Made by a program: the position numbers and the translations under genes. DNA of 64,000 nucleotides from Roseiarcus sp963717215 (GTDB taxonomy: Bacteria; Pseudomonadota; Alphaproteobacteria; Rhizobiales; Beijerinckiaceae), in the NCBI GenBank assembly GCA_963717215.1, contig CAVQVS010000005.1:124001-188000 (forward strand), in the 5' to 3' direction. The notes beneath the pieces are model-generated. The model did no database searches and had not been told where the DNA came from. It worked only from the letters and a program-made list of their open reading frames with translations. Positions 35,710-45,019 of this stretch are shown piece after piece (positions within the stretch are counted from its first letter, which is position 1; the number at the start of each line of letters is the position of its first letter).

Positions 35710-37287
35710 ATGCCTGATAACAGCAAGGCGATGAAGCTTTTCATCAGCTATTCTTCGGAAGATCAACAAATTGCAGACGTTCTGAAGCTGACGCTCAGAG
35801 CTGCTTTCCGGGATGATATAGCCATAATATTGATGAGTGAATTCGCGACCGGGCTCAACTGGAAGGGAATCATCGAGCAGGGTATCAGCGACACGGATGT
35901 CATGATTGTCATCGCAACGGGAAGACTGAAGCCTTCACATTCATTCACCGGCTATGAAGTCGGCGCCTTCAAGCAATCGGTCTTTGCCCAGCCAAACATG
36001 ACAAAGTGGCCGCGGTTGCAAAGACGCATGATCCCGTTTGCTGTCTTGGCTCAAGTTCCAGATACGATCAACGAATTTGAGGGGATTAACATTGACCAGT
36101 CCAGTTTACGAGACTTGCGGTTCGACGCGACAAGCCTCGACGACAATCTGCGGCGCTTGCAGGACGAACAGAGGGACGGCCGGCCTAATTCGCTGAAATT
36201 CCTGCTCGACATTCAAAGTATGCTCGATGAGCGCGATCGTGACGACCGTCGCTCAATCGACGAAGAGCAAGATAGAATTAAGATCCTTACCGGCATTGCG
36301 ACCGAAATGGCCAAGCAAGTGATTAGCCTTATCCTTAGTCGGGAGAAGAGCAGTTATCGTCCAAAGGCGAAATTGATAATAAGAACCTGCCCGGGAGGCG
36401 CAAAGCTCGGACGGCACATATCAATCAAGGACCTGAGCATCGAGTTGGTTGGCGACTTCTCAAGGATCTTCGGTCCATGCGCCCAGGCCAGCACGAAACG
36501 CACTTGGGATGAACTCACGGCTAACGTTCCCTTCGATGTGTCGCTCCAATGGCAGAAAGCGCTGCAAGCGGTGGTCGCATCTCAGCAGACCAGCGAATAT
36601 CTTGATGACAATACCATAATATCATTCGACTCCAGGCAATTGTATAGAATCATTACGTCCGCCATTGTCACATATTATGACGATACGGTGGAATATCAAG
36701 TTTACGTTGTAGGAGTCCTGCGTGAGCGGGATTGCGGAGACCCACACACGAGCTTGATGCTGCACGCGGTTGAGGTCAGTCTAGGGTATAGGTTTCTATT
36801 TTTGGAAAACAACAGCCTGTTTTCACCTGAAATCTTCGCCGCCACCGCGCCAGATGAATTGATGAAGAGTACGTCGGATATGGTCGATTATTTGACATTG
36901 CTGCTGTTGAAAGCGGAGCAATATCAGCTGAGCAATCCACAAAACCTGTTGTTGATATTAGGAAACGACTCTTCAGACCAGATACAAAAAAACTATGTCA
37001 TATGGGACCAGGCGAAGAACGCGCTTTACGCCAGCGCGAAAACGATTTTGAGCAAGAAAAACGTAACGCCGTCTGATCGAGCGGCGTTGATAAGCGCAGT
37101 TACGGAATTTAAAAAGCAAACACTAGATATGAACCGATATTATACGAGCGCGGTGATCACGAAGCTGCAGACGATCCTAACCGAAGCCGCCGCCCAGTTT
37201 CCGCCGGCGGGCCTGAGCGCCGATCTCCCTTCCAATGTTGCGTCGATCAGCCGCAATCCGGTGAAAGCAGCGGAGAGAACTGGGTGA
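35710..37287 (+). CDS. TIR-domain protein with large C-terminal region, possible defence effector
   Basis: A 525-residue protein. Residues about 8-130 form a TIR domain: strand A KLFISYSSEDQQIADVL, then IAIILMS, TDVMIVIAT, and SHSFTGYEVGAF, where Glu83 occupies the position of the catalytic Glu of NAD-cleaving TIR enzymes. A charged helical linker follows (about 145-200, DERDRDDRRSIDEEQDRI). The remaining ~320 residues are alpha/beta with no domain I recognise. The start has GGAGG five bases before ATG 35710. Base composition is visibly lower in GC than its neighbours, suggesting transfer. Bacterial TIR proteins often cause NAD depletion in anti-phage systems (Thoeris, CBASS); no partner is evident here. 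Confidence 0.82.
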   Translation: MPDNSKAMKLFISYSSEDQQIADVLKLTLRAAFRDDIAIILMSEFATGLNWKGIIEQGISDTDVMIVIATGRLKPSHSFTGYEVGAFKQSVFAQPNMTKWPRLQRRMIPFAVLAQVPDTINEFEGINIDQSSLRDLRFDATSLDDNLRRLQDEQRDGRPNSLKFLLDIQSMLDERDRDDRRSIDEEQDRIKILTGIATEMAKQVISLILSREKSSYRPKAKLIIRTCPGGAKLGRHISIKDLSIELVGDFSRIFGPCAQASTKRTWDELTANVPFDVSLQWQKALQAVVASQQTSEYLDDNTIISFDSRQLYRIITSAIVTYYDDTVEYQVYVVGVLRERDCGDPHTSLMLHAVEVSLGYRFLFLENNSLFSPEIFAATAPDELMKSTSDMVDYLTLLLLKAEQYQLSNPQNLLLILGNDSSDQIQKNYVIWDQAKNALYASAKTILSKKNVTPSDRAALISAVTEFKKQTLDMNRYYTSAVITKLQTILTEAAAQFPPAGLSADLPSNVASISRNPVKAAERTG

Positions 37288-37437
37288 GCTCGAACCGAAG
37301 CCGCAGGTGTAGAGCGCTTTGATTGCAAGGGCGGGGCGGCCGAACGAGAGAAGGATGCCCTCTCGGGCTTTTGCGCTGGGTGGCGGTGGAAGTGGCCCCG
37401 GCGGAGACGGGCTCCTCCAGCGCACGCCGCTGCGCCT

Positions 37438-38771
37438 TCAGGCGAAGGCGCGCGCGGCGGCCTTGTGCTTGGCGATGAGGGCGGCGAGGTCGACGCCCTC
37501 CGGCTCTGCCGTCGATGACCCGCCATTGGCCCGCGACCATCACCCGGTCCGCCCGGTGCGCGCCGCAGAGCGCGAGCGCGGCGATCGGATCCTGGGCGCC
37601 CGAGAAGCGCGGCTCGTCGAGCGTGAAGAGCGCAAGGTCGGCCTGCATGCCCGGCGCGATCGCGCCGATGTCGTCGCGCCCGAGGCAATGCGCCGAGCCT
37701 TGCGTCGCCCAGCGTAGCGCATCATAGGGGGTCACCGCCGAGGGTCCGTAGCTCAGGCGCTGGAGCATCAGGGAATGGCGCACGGCCTCCATCATGTTCG
37801 ACGAATCGTTCGAGGCCGAGCCGTCGACGCCAAGCCCGATGGCGACGCCCGCCGCCTCGAGCTCCTTGGTCGGGCAGACGCCCATGCCGAACGCCATGTC
37901 GGAGGCGGCGCAATGGCAGACGCTGACGCCGGCCTTGCCGAGGCGCTCGATCTCGCCCGCGTTGAAATGGATGCCGTGCGCGACCCATGTGCGGGGGTTC
38001 AGCCATCCGGCCTCCTCGAGGAGATCGACCGAGCGCATGCCGAAGGTCTCGACGGCATAGACGTCCTCGTCGAGCGACTGGCAGAGATGGGTGTGCAGCC
38101 GGCAATCGTAGCGCTCGGCGAGCTCCGGCCGATCCGTCCATCACCCGCTTCGGCACCGCGAGCGGCGAGCAGGGCGCAAGCGCGACGCGGATCATCGCGC
38201 CCGGTTTGGCGTCGTGATAGAGGCGCAGCACGCGCTCGCTGTCCTCGAGGATCGTCTCCGAATCCTGCACGATCGAGTCGGGCTGCAGGCCGCCGTCCTT
38301 CTCGGAAATGCCCATGGATCCGCGCGTGACCGTCATGCGCATTCCGAGCTTCGTCGCCTCCTCGACCTCGATGTCGATCGCGTTCGTGAGGTCCGGGGGA
38401 AAAAGATTGTGATGATCGGCCGCGGTCGTGCAGCCGGACAGCATCAGTTCGACGAGCGCCATCCGGATCGCGATGCGCAAGGCGTCGGGAGTCATGCGGT
38501 CCCAGACGCGCTCCATCGAAACGAGCCACGGAATGAGCTCCTTGCCGAAGCCTGCGGGATGGGCGCGCGTCAGCGTCTGGTAGAAGTGATGATGCGCGTT
38601 GATGAGCCCCGGCAGGACGACATGGCGCGAGGCGTTGAACGTCGTATCGGGAGGAACTGTCGGCGACTGCCCGCGCGCCACGCATTCGACGATGCTCGCG
38701 CCCTCGATGACAATGCCGCGCTCGGAATCGGCAGCGAGGATGGCGAGCGGGTCCTTGATCCATAAGCGCAT
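37438..38771 (-). CDS. 8-oxoguanine deaminase-like amidohydrolase (two frameshifts)
   Basis: A metal-dependent amidohydrolase of about 444 residues. It shows the N-terminal HxH in LINAHHHFYQTL, the metal His of WVAHGIHFN, the CHCAASDMAFGMG segment and the metal Asp of GLGVDGSASNDSSNM. That last pattern and the N-terminus MRLWIKDPLAI fit the 8-oxoguanine/guanine deaminase branch related to atrazine hydrolases; the substrate is inferred. Single-base insertions near 38145 and 37505 split it. It is divergent from a NitT/TauT-type binding-protein gene, consistent with uptake and deamination of a nitrogenous base. Confidence 0.75.
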
Positions 38772-38943
38772 GCGATGGTCGGCTCCGGTTCACGAGGAAG
38801 GGGGCGCATAGGCGAGGCGAGGGGAAAGGTAAAGCTTTTGGCGTGTGTCTTGCTTGTGGCTATCAACCCGGACGGCAAGTTGAAAAATGTATTCGACGCT
38901 TGAAATTTCGGCCCGTATGGTGGACCTGCGGGGGCGAGAGCGA

Positions 38944-38960
38944 CCACGCGTGCAGCGTGG
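38944..38960 (+). promoter_or_regulatory. Hairpin in the leader of the binding-protein gene
   Basis: CCACGC-GTGCA-GCGTGG, a perfect 6-base stem 80 bases before the transporter gene. A weak promoter (TTCGAC, 18 bases, TATGGT) lies just upstream. It does not match a riboswitch I know. Confidence 0.35.
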
Positions 38961-39041
38961 TTCGAACTTTGAGCTAGCCCTGCGGCGGTGGGCGGCGCAG
39001 TTGCCGAATCGCCGATAGAACGGACTGCGGGAGGGATGGAT

Positions 39042-40040
39042 ATGCGCGTTGCGATTCTGGCGGCGTTGGCGGGCGCGATGGGGTTCGCCGGACCCGCGTT
39101 GGCGGCGGACAAGGTCACGTTCGGCACCAACTGGGTCGCCGACCCTGAGGCCGGGGGCTATTACCAGGCTCTCGTCGACGGCACCTACGCCAAATACGGC
39201 CTCGACGTCACAATCCTCCAGGGCGGCCCGATGTCGAACGGCGGCATGCTCCTGATCGCCGGCAAGATCGAATTCTTCATGGGCGGCGACATGATCGGCG
39301 ATTTCCTGGCGGTGCAGAACAACATTCCGACCATCGCCGTGGCCGCTCACTTCCAGAAGAACCCGCAGATCTTCATGTCGCATCCGGGCGTAGGCTTGGA
39401 CAAATGGCAAGATCTTCCCAACGCGAACCCAGCTTTCGTCAGCGCCGGCGCGGTCAACACCTTTTGGGCGTGGATGCGGCTCGCCTACGGTTTCAAGGAC
39501 GAAAACATCAAGCCCTACAACTTCAATTCGGCCCCCTTCATTGCCGAGCCGCATTCGATCCAGCAGGGGTATCTGACCTCGGAGCCGCTCGAGGTTGAAA
39601 AGCAGGGCGGCTTCAAGCCCAACGTCTTTCTGCTCGCCGATTACGGCTACTCCACCTATTCGACCATTGTCGAAACCCGCCGCGATCTTCTGGAGCAGCA
39701 TCCTGATATCGTGCAGCGCTTCGTCGACGCCTCCTCCATTGGCTGGTATAATTATCTCTATGGCGATAACGCTAAGGCTAATGAGGCGATCAAACGGGAG
39801 AATCCGGAAATCACCGACGACGAGATCGCCTTCTCGATCAGCAAGATGAAGGCGTTCGGCATCGTCGATTCAGGCGACACGCTCAAGCTCGGAATCGGCG
39901 CGATGACCGACGAGCGCTGGAGCGGTTTCTATAATGAGATGGTGAAGGCCGGCGTGGTCAAGCCGGGCATCGACTACAAGAAGGCCTACACGCTCCAGTT
40001 CGTCAACAAGAGCGTCGGCCTCGACTTGCGCCCGAAGTGA
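39042..40040 (+). CDS. NitT/TauT-family (NMT1/THI5-like) ABC substrate-binding protein
   Basis: A 332-residue periplasmic binding protein. The signal (MRVAILAALAGAMGFAGPALAA) is followed by the THI5-like core TFGTNWVADPEAGGYYQALVDGTY..YGLDV and GGPMSNGGMLLIAGKIEFFMGGD. This family binds pyrimidines, thiamine precursors, sulfonates or nitrate. The start at 39042 is chosen over the ATG at 39036 because GGGAGGG needs the extra spacing. The ABC ATPase and permease lie 1.8 kb downstream on the same strand, separated by two minus-strand genes, so they are probably one transporter but separate transcripts. The divergent amidohydrolase suggests a nucleobase-like ligand. Confidence 0.85.
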   Translation: MRVAILAALAGAMGFAGPALAADKVTFGTNWVADPEAGGYYQALVDGTYAKYGLDVTILQGGPMSNGGMLLIAGKIEFFMGGDMIGDFLAVQNNIPTIAVAAHFQKNPQIFMSHPGVGLDKWQDLPNANPAFVSAGAVNTFWAWMRLAYGFKDENIKPYNFNSAPFIAEPHSIQQGYLTSEPLEVEKQGGFKPNVFLLADYGYSTYSTIVETRRDLLEQHPDIVQRFVDASSIGWYNYLYGDNAKANEAIKRENPEITDDEIAFSISKMKAFGIVDSGDTLKLGIGAMTDERWSGFYNEMVKAGVVKPGIDYKKAYTLQFVNKSVGLDLRPK

Positions 40041-40073
40041 CGCGGCCTTGCGGACGATCCGTGTCGCTCGCTC

Positions 40074-40607
40074 CTACTTCTTCGGCGCTGGCAGCGCGTT
40101 GTAGACATCGGGCGGCAGGACCGCGGAGACGCTGATTGTGACTTTGTCGTCAGGGCCGAAATTCTTGACCTTGTTGCTGACCGGCGGGAGGCTTTTGAGG
40201 AACGCGACGATCGCCTGCGCGTCGGCGTCGGAGAGGTGCGACAGCGCTGGATAAGGCATCACGGCGCTAAGCTCCCTTCCTTCAGGCGTTTTGCCGGCGC
40301 GGATCGCTGCGATGATCTGCTCGTCCGTCCATGAGCCGAGGCCGGTCTCCTTGTCGGGGGTCAGATTCGCGCCCACGAAGACGCCGGCGCCGGGAATTGC
40401 GAAGCCAACGTCCGATCCGCCGAGATAGCGCTTCATGTCGGGCGAACCGAGCAGCGCGCCGGGCGTGTGGCAATCCGAGCAGCCGGCGATCGTCACGAGA
40501 AAGCGCCCGCGAGCGACTTGGGCATCGTCTGCGGACGCTGGAAATGCGAGGACCACGGAGGCGGTCAGGGCCGCGCCGAGGGCCGTGGCAAAGAGGCTTT
40601 CACGCAT
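40074..40607 (-). CDS. Monoheme c-type cytochrome
   Basis: A 177-residue periplasmic cytochrome c. The signal (MRESLFATALGAALTASVVLAFPASA) is followed by FLVTIAGCSDCHTPG, one CxxCH heme site, and the SDADAQAIVAFLKSLPPVSNKV C-terminal helix common to subunit-type cytochromes c of alcohol or aldehyde dehydrogenases. The axial Met is likely in SAVMPYPALS. The start at 40607 has GGAGGAGAG upstream and opens the signal. It sits between the binding-protein gene and a methyltransferase gene, with no obvious dehydrogenase partner nearby. Confidence 0.87.
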   Translation of the reverse strand: MRESLFATALGAALTASVVLAFPASADDAQVARGRFLVTIAGCSDCHTPGALLGSPDMKRYLGGSDVGFAIPGAGVFVGANLTPDKETGLGSWTDEQIIAAIRAGKTPEGRELSAVMPYPALSHLSDADAQAIVAFLKSLPPVSNKVKNFGPDDKVTISVSAVLPPDVYNALPAPKK

Positions 40608-40636
40608 GGTTCTCTCCTCCGCTTTCGACGCGCGCT

Positions 40637-41500
40637 TCAGGTCGCGCTGGCGCCGGATATGGGAATCCCCTCCAGATGGGGCGGAACCGCCCAGGACTGC
40701 GAGGGGTCCGGGCTGTGCGCCACGGGCTGGATCGCTCCCCGCCATGCGACGCCCATCATCTGCGCCGTCTGGTACGCCATCACGTTCCAGCCTTTCGCCG
40801 CCAGCGCACGCAAGCCCGCCGCTACATGGGGCGACACCAAGTCATGAAAGAGGACCATTGCGGTCGTTTCGAGGTAGGGCGCGCAAGCGAGCGCGTCCCG
40901 GGTCGGAGCCTCGCCGTCGTGGTCGCCGTCGATGAACGCGAACGACCATCGGGCGCCCGCTTCACCGAGACGCACGACAGCCGCAGGGCTCGTTTCGGGA
41001 ACGAGAATCGTCGTCGAGGCCCCGCCGGCTCCGAGGATCGCTTGCTCGAATTCCCGTCTCCAGTCCGCGTCCGCGAGCAGAGGTTCGACGACATGGAGCG
41101 GCGCAATGCCGGAGGCGACGAGATGGGCGGTCGACCAGCCGCGCCACGCGCCGATCTCGATTCCGCTCCGCCCCCTGAACGCGCGCGCGTTGCCATAGAG
41201 AATCGAAGCTTCGTCGCGATTGATGAACCCGACCGTCGGATTGCGTCTGTCGACCCGAAATGGATGGTCGATCTGCTTGCGAAAATAGGGCCAAGTCGAG
41301 GCGCTCTTGTCCGCCTCGATCATGTTCGGAAAGAGATGATCGAGAACCGGGGCTTCAAGATTGGCGGCGACGTAGTCCCTGGCCATGGATGTGAGCTCTA
41401 GCAAAGGAACGAAATGGCCGCGCCTGCGTTCAATTTCGATGTGATTCGAAGCGCCTCTTGTAAGGCGCGTCGTATGTGAGGCGATGACATGGCGCGCCAT
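40637..41500 (-). CDS. Class I SAM-dependent methyltransferase-like protein
   Basis: A protein of up to 287 residues with a Rossmann core of the Methyltransf_24/cephalosporin-hydroxylase type: motif I IEIGAWRGWST, acidic loop HVVEPL, and FAFIDGDHDGE then TTAMVLFHDLVSP, where the DGDH and HD residues usually bind a divalent metal. The substrate is unknown; similar proteins act on small molecules or sugars. The start is uncertain: ATG 41500 is used, ATG 41386 is an alternative, and neither has a strong ribosome site. It overlaps nothing and reads in the same direction as the cytochrome gene, 29 bases from it. Confidence 0.72.
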   Translation of the reverse strand: MARHVIASHTTRLTRGASNHIEIERRRGHFVPLLELTSMARDYVAANLEAPVLDHLFPNMIEADKSASTWPYFRKQIDHPFRVDRRNPTVGFINRDEASILYGNARAFRGRSGIEIGAWRGWSTAHLVASGIAPLHVVEPLLADADWRREFEQAILGAGGASTTILVPETSPAAVVRLGEAGARWSFAFIDGDHDGEAPTRDALACAPYLETTAMVLFHDLVSPHVAAGLRALAAKGWNVMAYQTAQMMGVAWRGAIQPVAHSPDPSQSWAVPPHLEGIPISGASAT

Positions 41501-41805
41501 GGGCGTCAAGAAAGTCGGGCTCCTCCGCCACGCCGCGAACGCTGCAATGCAGCAAATTAAAGGCACTTGTACATAACTTGTTCTCGCATTACCTGTTGTT
41601 CGACCGGAAAAGCGAGGCTTATGATGTCCGTGGTTCAGACGCATTGAGCGGCGGCGCGAGCGTGACCTTTGGGGGACGCAGGCGAATGGCGAAAAGCAAG
41701 GCGCGAGTTCTTGCATCAGGCCGGAATGCCGACGGCATGCGATTTGCACTACGTGGGGAGGATGTCGCGGACTAAAAGGACGCGACGAAATAACGGGTTT
41801 GCATC
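41501..41805. other. Divergent region upstream of the ABC transporter
   Basis: About 300 bases. It contains the promoter region for the transporter genes. I looked for a thiamine (TPP) or guanidine riboswitch here because of the transporter type, and did not see their conserved boxes. Confidence 0.35.
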
Positions 41806-42639
41806 ATGAACGAGATGGCGACTCTGACGGCGACGAAGGCAGCGGCGATCCCGGTAGCTTCGCCGCCGCTCGTGACCTTGCGGGGCGTGCACAAGGTCTT
41901 CGCCAACAATGTCACGGCTCTTGCGGGCCTCGACCTGGACATCCGGGCGGGCGAATTTCTCTCCCTCCTTGGACCGTCGGGCTGCGGCAAATCGACGGTT
42001 TTGCGGTTGTTGTCGGGACTCACGGGGCCGACACGTGGCGAGATCAATTGGGTTACGGACTGTCCAGAACTGGGCTTCGTGTTTCAGGAACCGACACTGA
42101 CGCCCTGGTCCGATGTGTTCACGAATGTCTGGTTGCCCTTGCGTCTTGCCGGAGTGTCGAAGGAAAAAGCTCGGCCGCGGGTCGAAGAGGCGCTTGAGCA
42201 GGTGGGTCTGGCTGGCTTCGCCAAGGCGTATCCGCGCCAGCTCTCCGGAGGCATGAAGATGCGCGTGTCGATCGCACGCGCCCTGGTGACGCGGCCGACG
42301 GTCCTTTTGATGGATGAGCCTTTTGCGGCCCTTGATGAAATCACCCGCCTAAAACTCAATGACGATTTGGCGGCGCTCCGGACCTCGCTTGGGGCGACTG
42401 TGGTGTTCGTCACCCACTCCGTGTTCGAGAGCGTTTATCTTTCTGATCGCATCGTGGTGATGGCGGCGCGCCCGGGTAGGGCGGTTGCCGAGATTGTCGT
42501 CGAAGCTCCAACCCAGTCTCGTCACGAAGGGTTTCGGCTGTGCAAAGCCTACGCTGACACGTGCGTCCAGACTTCCGAAGCGCTCCATGTCGCGATGGGC
42601 GACCGGTCGCCAAAGATCCTCAAGGGTGGGATGGCGTGA
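41806..42639 (+). CDS. NitT/TauT-type ABC transporter ATP-binding subunit
   Basis: A 277-residue cytoplasmic ATPase energising uptake. Walker A is LLGPSGCGKST, Q-loop VFQEPTLTPW, signature LSGGMKMRVSIARAL, Walker B VLLMDEPFAALDE and the H-loop in VFVTHSVFES. The sequence is the SsuB/TauB-like branch. Its TGA overlaps the GTG start of the permease (GTGA), so the pair is coupled. With the binding protein encoded at 39042 it probably makes one importer for a nitrogenous compound. The N-terminal ~18 residues before LVTLRGVHKVF are an extension. Confidence 0.93.
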   Translation: MNEMATLTATKAAAIPVASPPLVTLRGVHKVFANNVTALAGLDLDIRAGEFLSLLGPSGCGKSTVLRLLSGLTGPTRGEINWVTDCPELGFVFQEPTLTPWSDVFTNVWLPLRLAGVSKEKARPRVEEALEQVGLAGFAKAYPRQLSGGMKMRVSIARALVTRPTVLLMDEPFAALDEITRLKLNDDLAALRTSLGATVVFVTHSVFESVYLSDRIVVMAARPGRAVAEIVVEAPTQSRHEGFRLCKAYADTCVQTSEALHVAMGDRSPKILKGGMA

Positions 42640-43421
42640 GCAAGGACGACTTTGTCGGTTATGCGGTGCCTGCACTTACGCTGGGGTTGGGGTTAATAGC
42701 CTGGGAGGGATTGGTCCGGTACTTCGCGGTTCCTACGTATCTTTTGCCCGCGCCGAGCCTCATCATCTCCACCCTCATCACCGATTGGCCGACATTGTCT
42801 GCGTCGCTGTGGGTGACGCTGTCGATTACGCTCAAAGCGCTCGGAATCGCGGTCATCGGAAGTGTCGGGCTTGCCATTCTTTTCGCCCAGTCGCGACTTG
42901 TCGAGCGTGCGTTCTATCCGTTTGCGGTGGCGATGCAGGTGACGCCGATCGTCGCCATCGCGCCCTTGTTGCTGATTTACCTTTCCCCTGGCGTCGCGGT
43001 CCTGGTCTGCGCGTTTCTGGTGGCGTTCTTCCCACTCCTGGCCAACACTACGCTGGGATTGTCCTCCGCGGACCACAATCTTGTCGACCTGTTCCAAATG
43101 TACCGCGCCTCGCGCATGCAGCAGTTCATGTTGCTCAGGTTGCCCTCGGCTCTCCCGTATTTTCTCGCTGGCCTGCGGATCAGCGGCGGGCTCGCGCTGA
43201 TCGGCGCGATTGTCGCTGAGATCGCCGCAGGGTCTGCCGGTCAGGGGTCCGGGCTTGCCTATCGCATTGTCGAATCGGGCTTTCGCCTGAATATTCCGCG
43301 GATGTTTGCGGCGCTGCTCTTGATTTCGGTGGCGGGCATCACAATTCATCTCCTGCTGACTGCGCTGTCGCATTGGTTGTTGCGCGATTGGCATGACAGC
43401 GAGCGCGGGCGAGAAACCTGA
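42636..43421 (+). CDS. NitT/TauT-type ABC transporter permease
   Basis: A 261-residue inner-membrane permease with six helices of the binding-protein-dependent type. The EAA-like loop is YRASRMQQFMLLRLPSALPYFLAGLRISGGLALIGAIVAE, which contacts the ATPase. GTG 42636 is chosen for its overlap with the upstream stop and the GGTGGGAT before it; the longer open frame is an artefact. It is followed after 102 bases by a methyltransferase gene in the same direction. Confidence 0.92.
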   Translation: MSKDDFVGYAVPALTLGLGLIAWEGLVRYFAVPTYLLPAPSLIISTLITDWPTLSASLWVTLSITLKALGIAVIGSVGLAILFAQSRLVERAFYPFAVAMQVTPIVAIAPLLLIYLSPGVAVLVCAFLVAFFPLLANTTLGLSSADHNLVDLFQMYRASRMQQFMLLRLPSALPYFLAGLRISGGLALIGAIVAEIAAGSAGQGSGLAYRIVESGFRLNIPRMFAALLLISVAGITIHLLLTALSHWLLRDWHDSERGRET

Positions 43422-43523
43422 AACAAACCAAATAAGTTGTCGTATGATGTCAGATGGCAGGGGCCTCGTGCGCCCGCGGCCGAGCGGACTCAATTCGCGC
43501 CGTTAAGTAAAGGGCGAGGTCAC

Positions 43524-44258
43524 ATGAACATCGGCTATCTCAAGGTCGAGCGGCGGATCCAGCCGCGGCGAGCCTCTGTGCTTCGGAAGCTTGGAATTGC
43601 CAATCTGGTCGATACGGCGATGTTTGACATCGAGGCCGCGCATGAGGCGCTGGTTCGCCGCCAGGCCGTCCCCGAGCGAATTTACGCCGATGGCCTTGTG
43701 GTCGACGTTCCCGCGGGCGTCTATCACCCGCTGCCGGATTCGAGCTCCGAATTTTTCATTCGCAATATCAAGGCGATGAACCCAAACCTGATCGCCAAGA
43801 CGCTGGAGATCGGGTGCGGCTGCGGCATCATCTCGCTTTATATGGCGGCCAATTGGACGTCGAGAACGGTGGCGACGGACATCTCGTCGGTCGCCGTTGA
43901 CGCGACGGTCGCGAACGCCAAGCTCAACAACGTCGATCTTACGGCTTTTCAGTCCGACCTGTTCGAGAAAATCGACGAGAAGGATTTCGACCTCATTGTT
44001 TTCAATACGCCGTTGGTCGACAAAAACCCGGAAAACGACATCGAACGCTACAGCCTGTGTGATCCGCAGGGGCGCATCACCGAAGCCTACCTGCGCCAGG
44101 CGCGTCGCCACGTGTCGAAGGACGGTCTGATCATTTTTTCGATCTGCAACAATTCCGCCTATGAGGTGATGGACGCGATCGATCTCAATTACGAGATCGT
44201 CGGCTTTGAGTTGGCCTATAGCGGCTTTTGGCGCGCGATCGTCGGCGCGCGGAACTGA
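43524..44258 (+). CDS. HemK/RsmC-like class I methyltransferase
   Basis: A 244-residue SAM-dependent enzyme. Motif I is TLEIGCGCGIISLYMA, the acidic strand gives ATDISSVAVDATVANAKLN, and the motif IV position reads VFNTPLVDKNPEN, a variant of the N-P-P-Y of amino- or base-methylating enzymes with Thr in place of the first Pro. The substrate may be small or a nucleic-acid base. The start at 43524 follows GGGCGAGG; the open frame upstream is not protein-like. It trails the ABC transporter genes, so it may modify the imported compound, but this is only positional. Confidence 0.78.
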   Translation: MNIGYLKVERRIQPRRASVLRKLGIANLVDTAMFDIEAAHEALVRRQAVPERIYADGLVVDVPAGVYHPLPDSSSEFFIRNIKAMNPNLIAKTLEIGCGCGIISLYMAANWTSRTVATDISSVAVDATVANAKLNNVDLTAFQSDLFEKIDEKDFDLIVFNTPLVDKNPENDIERYSLCDPQGRITEAYLRQARRHVSKDGLIIFSICNNSAYEVMDAIDLNYEIVGFELAYSGFWRAIVGARN

Positions 44259-44446
44259 CGGCGCGGGCGAGATGGGCGTCCAGAATCGCCGACGATCGGC
44301 ATAAGAAATAGCCAGCCGATCAACACGCGCAAGAAGGCGCCGACACCGCGCCTGTTGCGCTTTGCCTGTTGGCGTCATTATTGGCGCGCGTGATAGGAAC
44401 GGGCCGGAGGCGCGTTTCCGCGCCCTAGCGCGACGGGACGCGAGCA

Positions 44447-45019
44447 ATGGCGAATGCAGGTTCGACGTCTTCCGGCGCCCTCGCCGAGCCCCATCCCCGG
44501 GGGACGAGAAAGTGGATCAGCCTGCTCGCTGAACTCCCCTATTTTGCGATCGTCGTCATTGGCATTGTTGGCGTTTCTTGGACCAACATACTGGGCGTTT
44601 CTGTGGCGACCTATTGGGTCACTATGACCCCGATTGCCGGCCTTCTCTGCGTCTGCGTAGGCTGGGCTCATTTGGCGCGGGGTCGCAGGCGGCTTGAGAT
44701 GGTGGCGATCCAGTTTGCCCACTGGGCGGCGGTGCTCGTCGCCATGTATCTCATCCACGTCAGCAACCGTGACGGCCTGGTTACGCATGACGCGTTGGGG
44801 AGCATTCTCCTGACGTTGCTCGCGCTGGGGGTTTTTATGTCCGGACTTGATTTGAGGACCTGGAAGCTTTGCGTCGCAGGCGCTTTCCTCGCGCTTGCGG
44901 TGCCGTTTGTGGCTTGGGTCGCCGACGCCGGATTGTTCATATTTCTCATTGGCGCCGTGCTGATCGCGCTTGGATTGCTGGCCTGGTGGGGCGCACATCG
45001 GGCGCACCAATACCGCTGA
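44447..45019 (+). CDS. Hypothetical membrane protein, about five helices
   Basis: A 190-residue inner-membrane protein. A charged N-terminus of about 30 residues precedes helices near 31-50 (AIVVIGIVGVSW), 55-77, 88-106, 117-133 and 140-185. I recognise no family. It lies 188 bases after the methyltransferase gene and before the outer-membrane lipoprotein gene, all in the same direction. It has no signature residues beyond scattered His and Arg at helix ends. Confidence 0.65.
   Translation: MANAGSTSSGALAEPHPRGTRKWISLLAELPYFAIVVIGIVGVSWTNILGVSVATYWVTMTPIAGLLCVCVGWAHLARGRRRLEMVAIQFAHWAAVLVAMYLIHVSNRDGLVTHDALGSILLTLLALGVFMSGLDLRTWKLCVAGAFLALAVPFVAWVADAGLFIFLIGAVLIALGLLAWWGAHRAHQYR

Noticed and set aside
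41501..41805. TPP or guanidine riboswitch before the transporter
   Set aside because: Expected from the THI5-like binding protein, but the conserved riboswitch boxes are not present.
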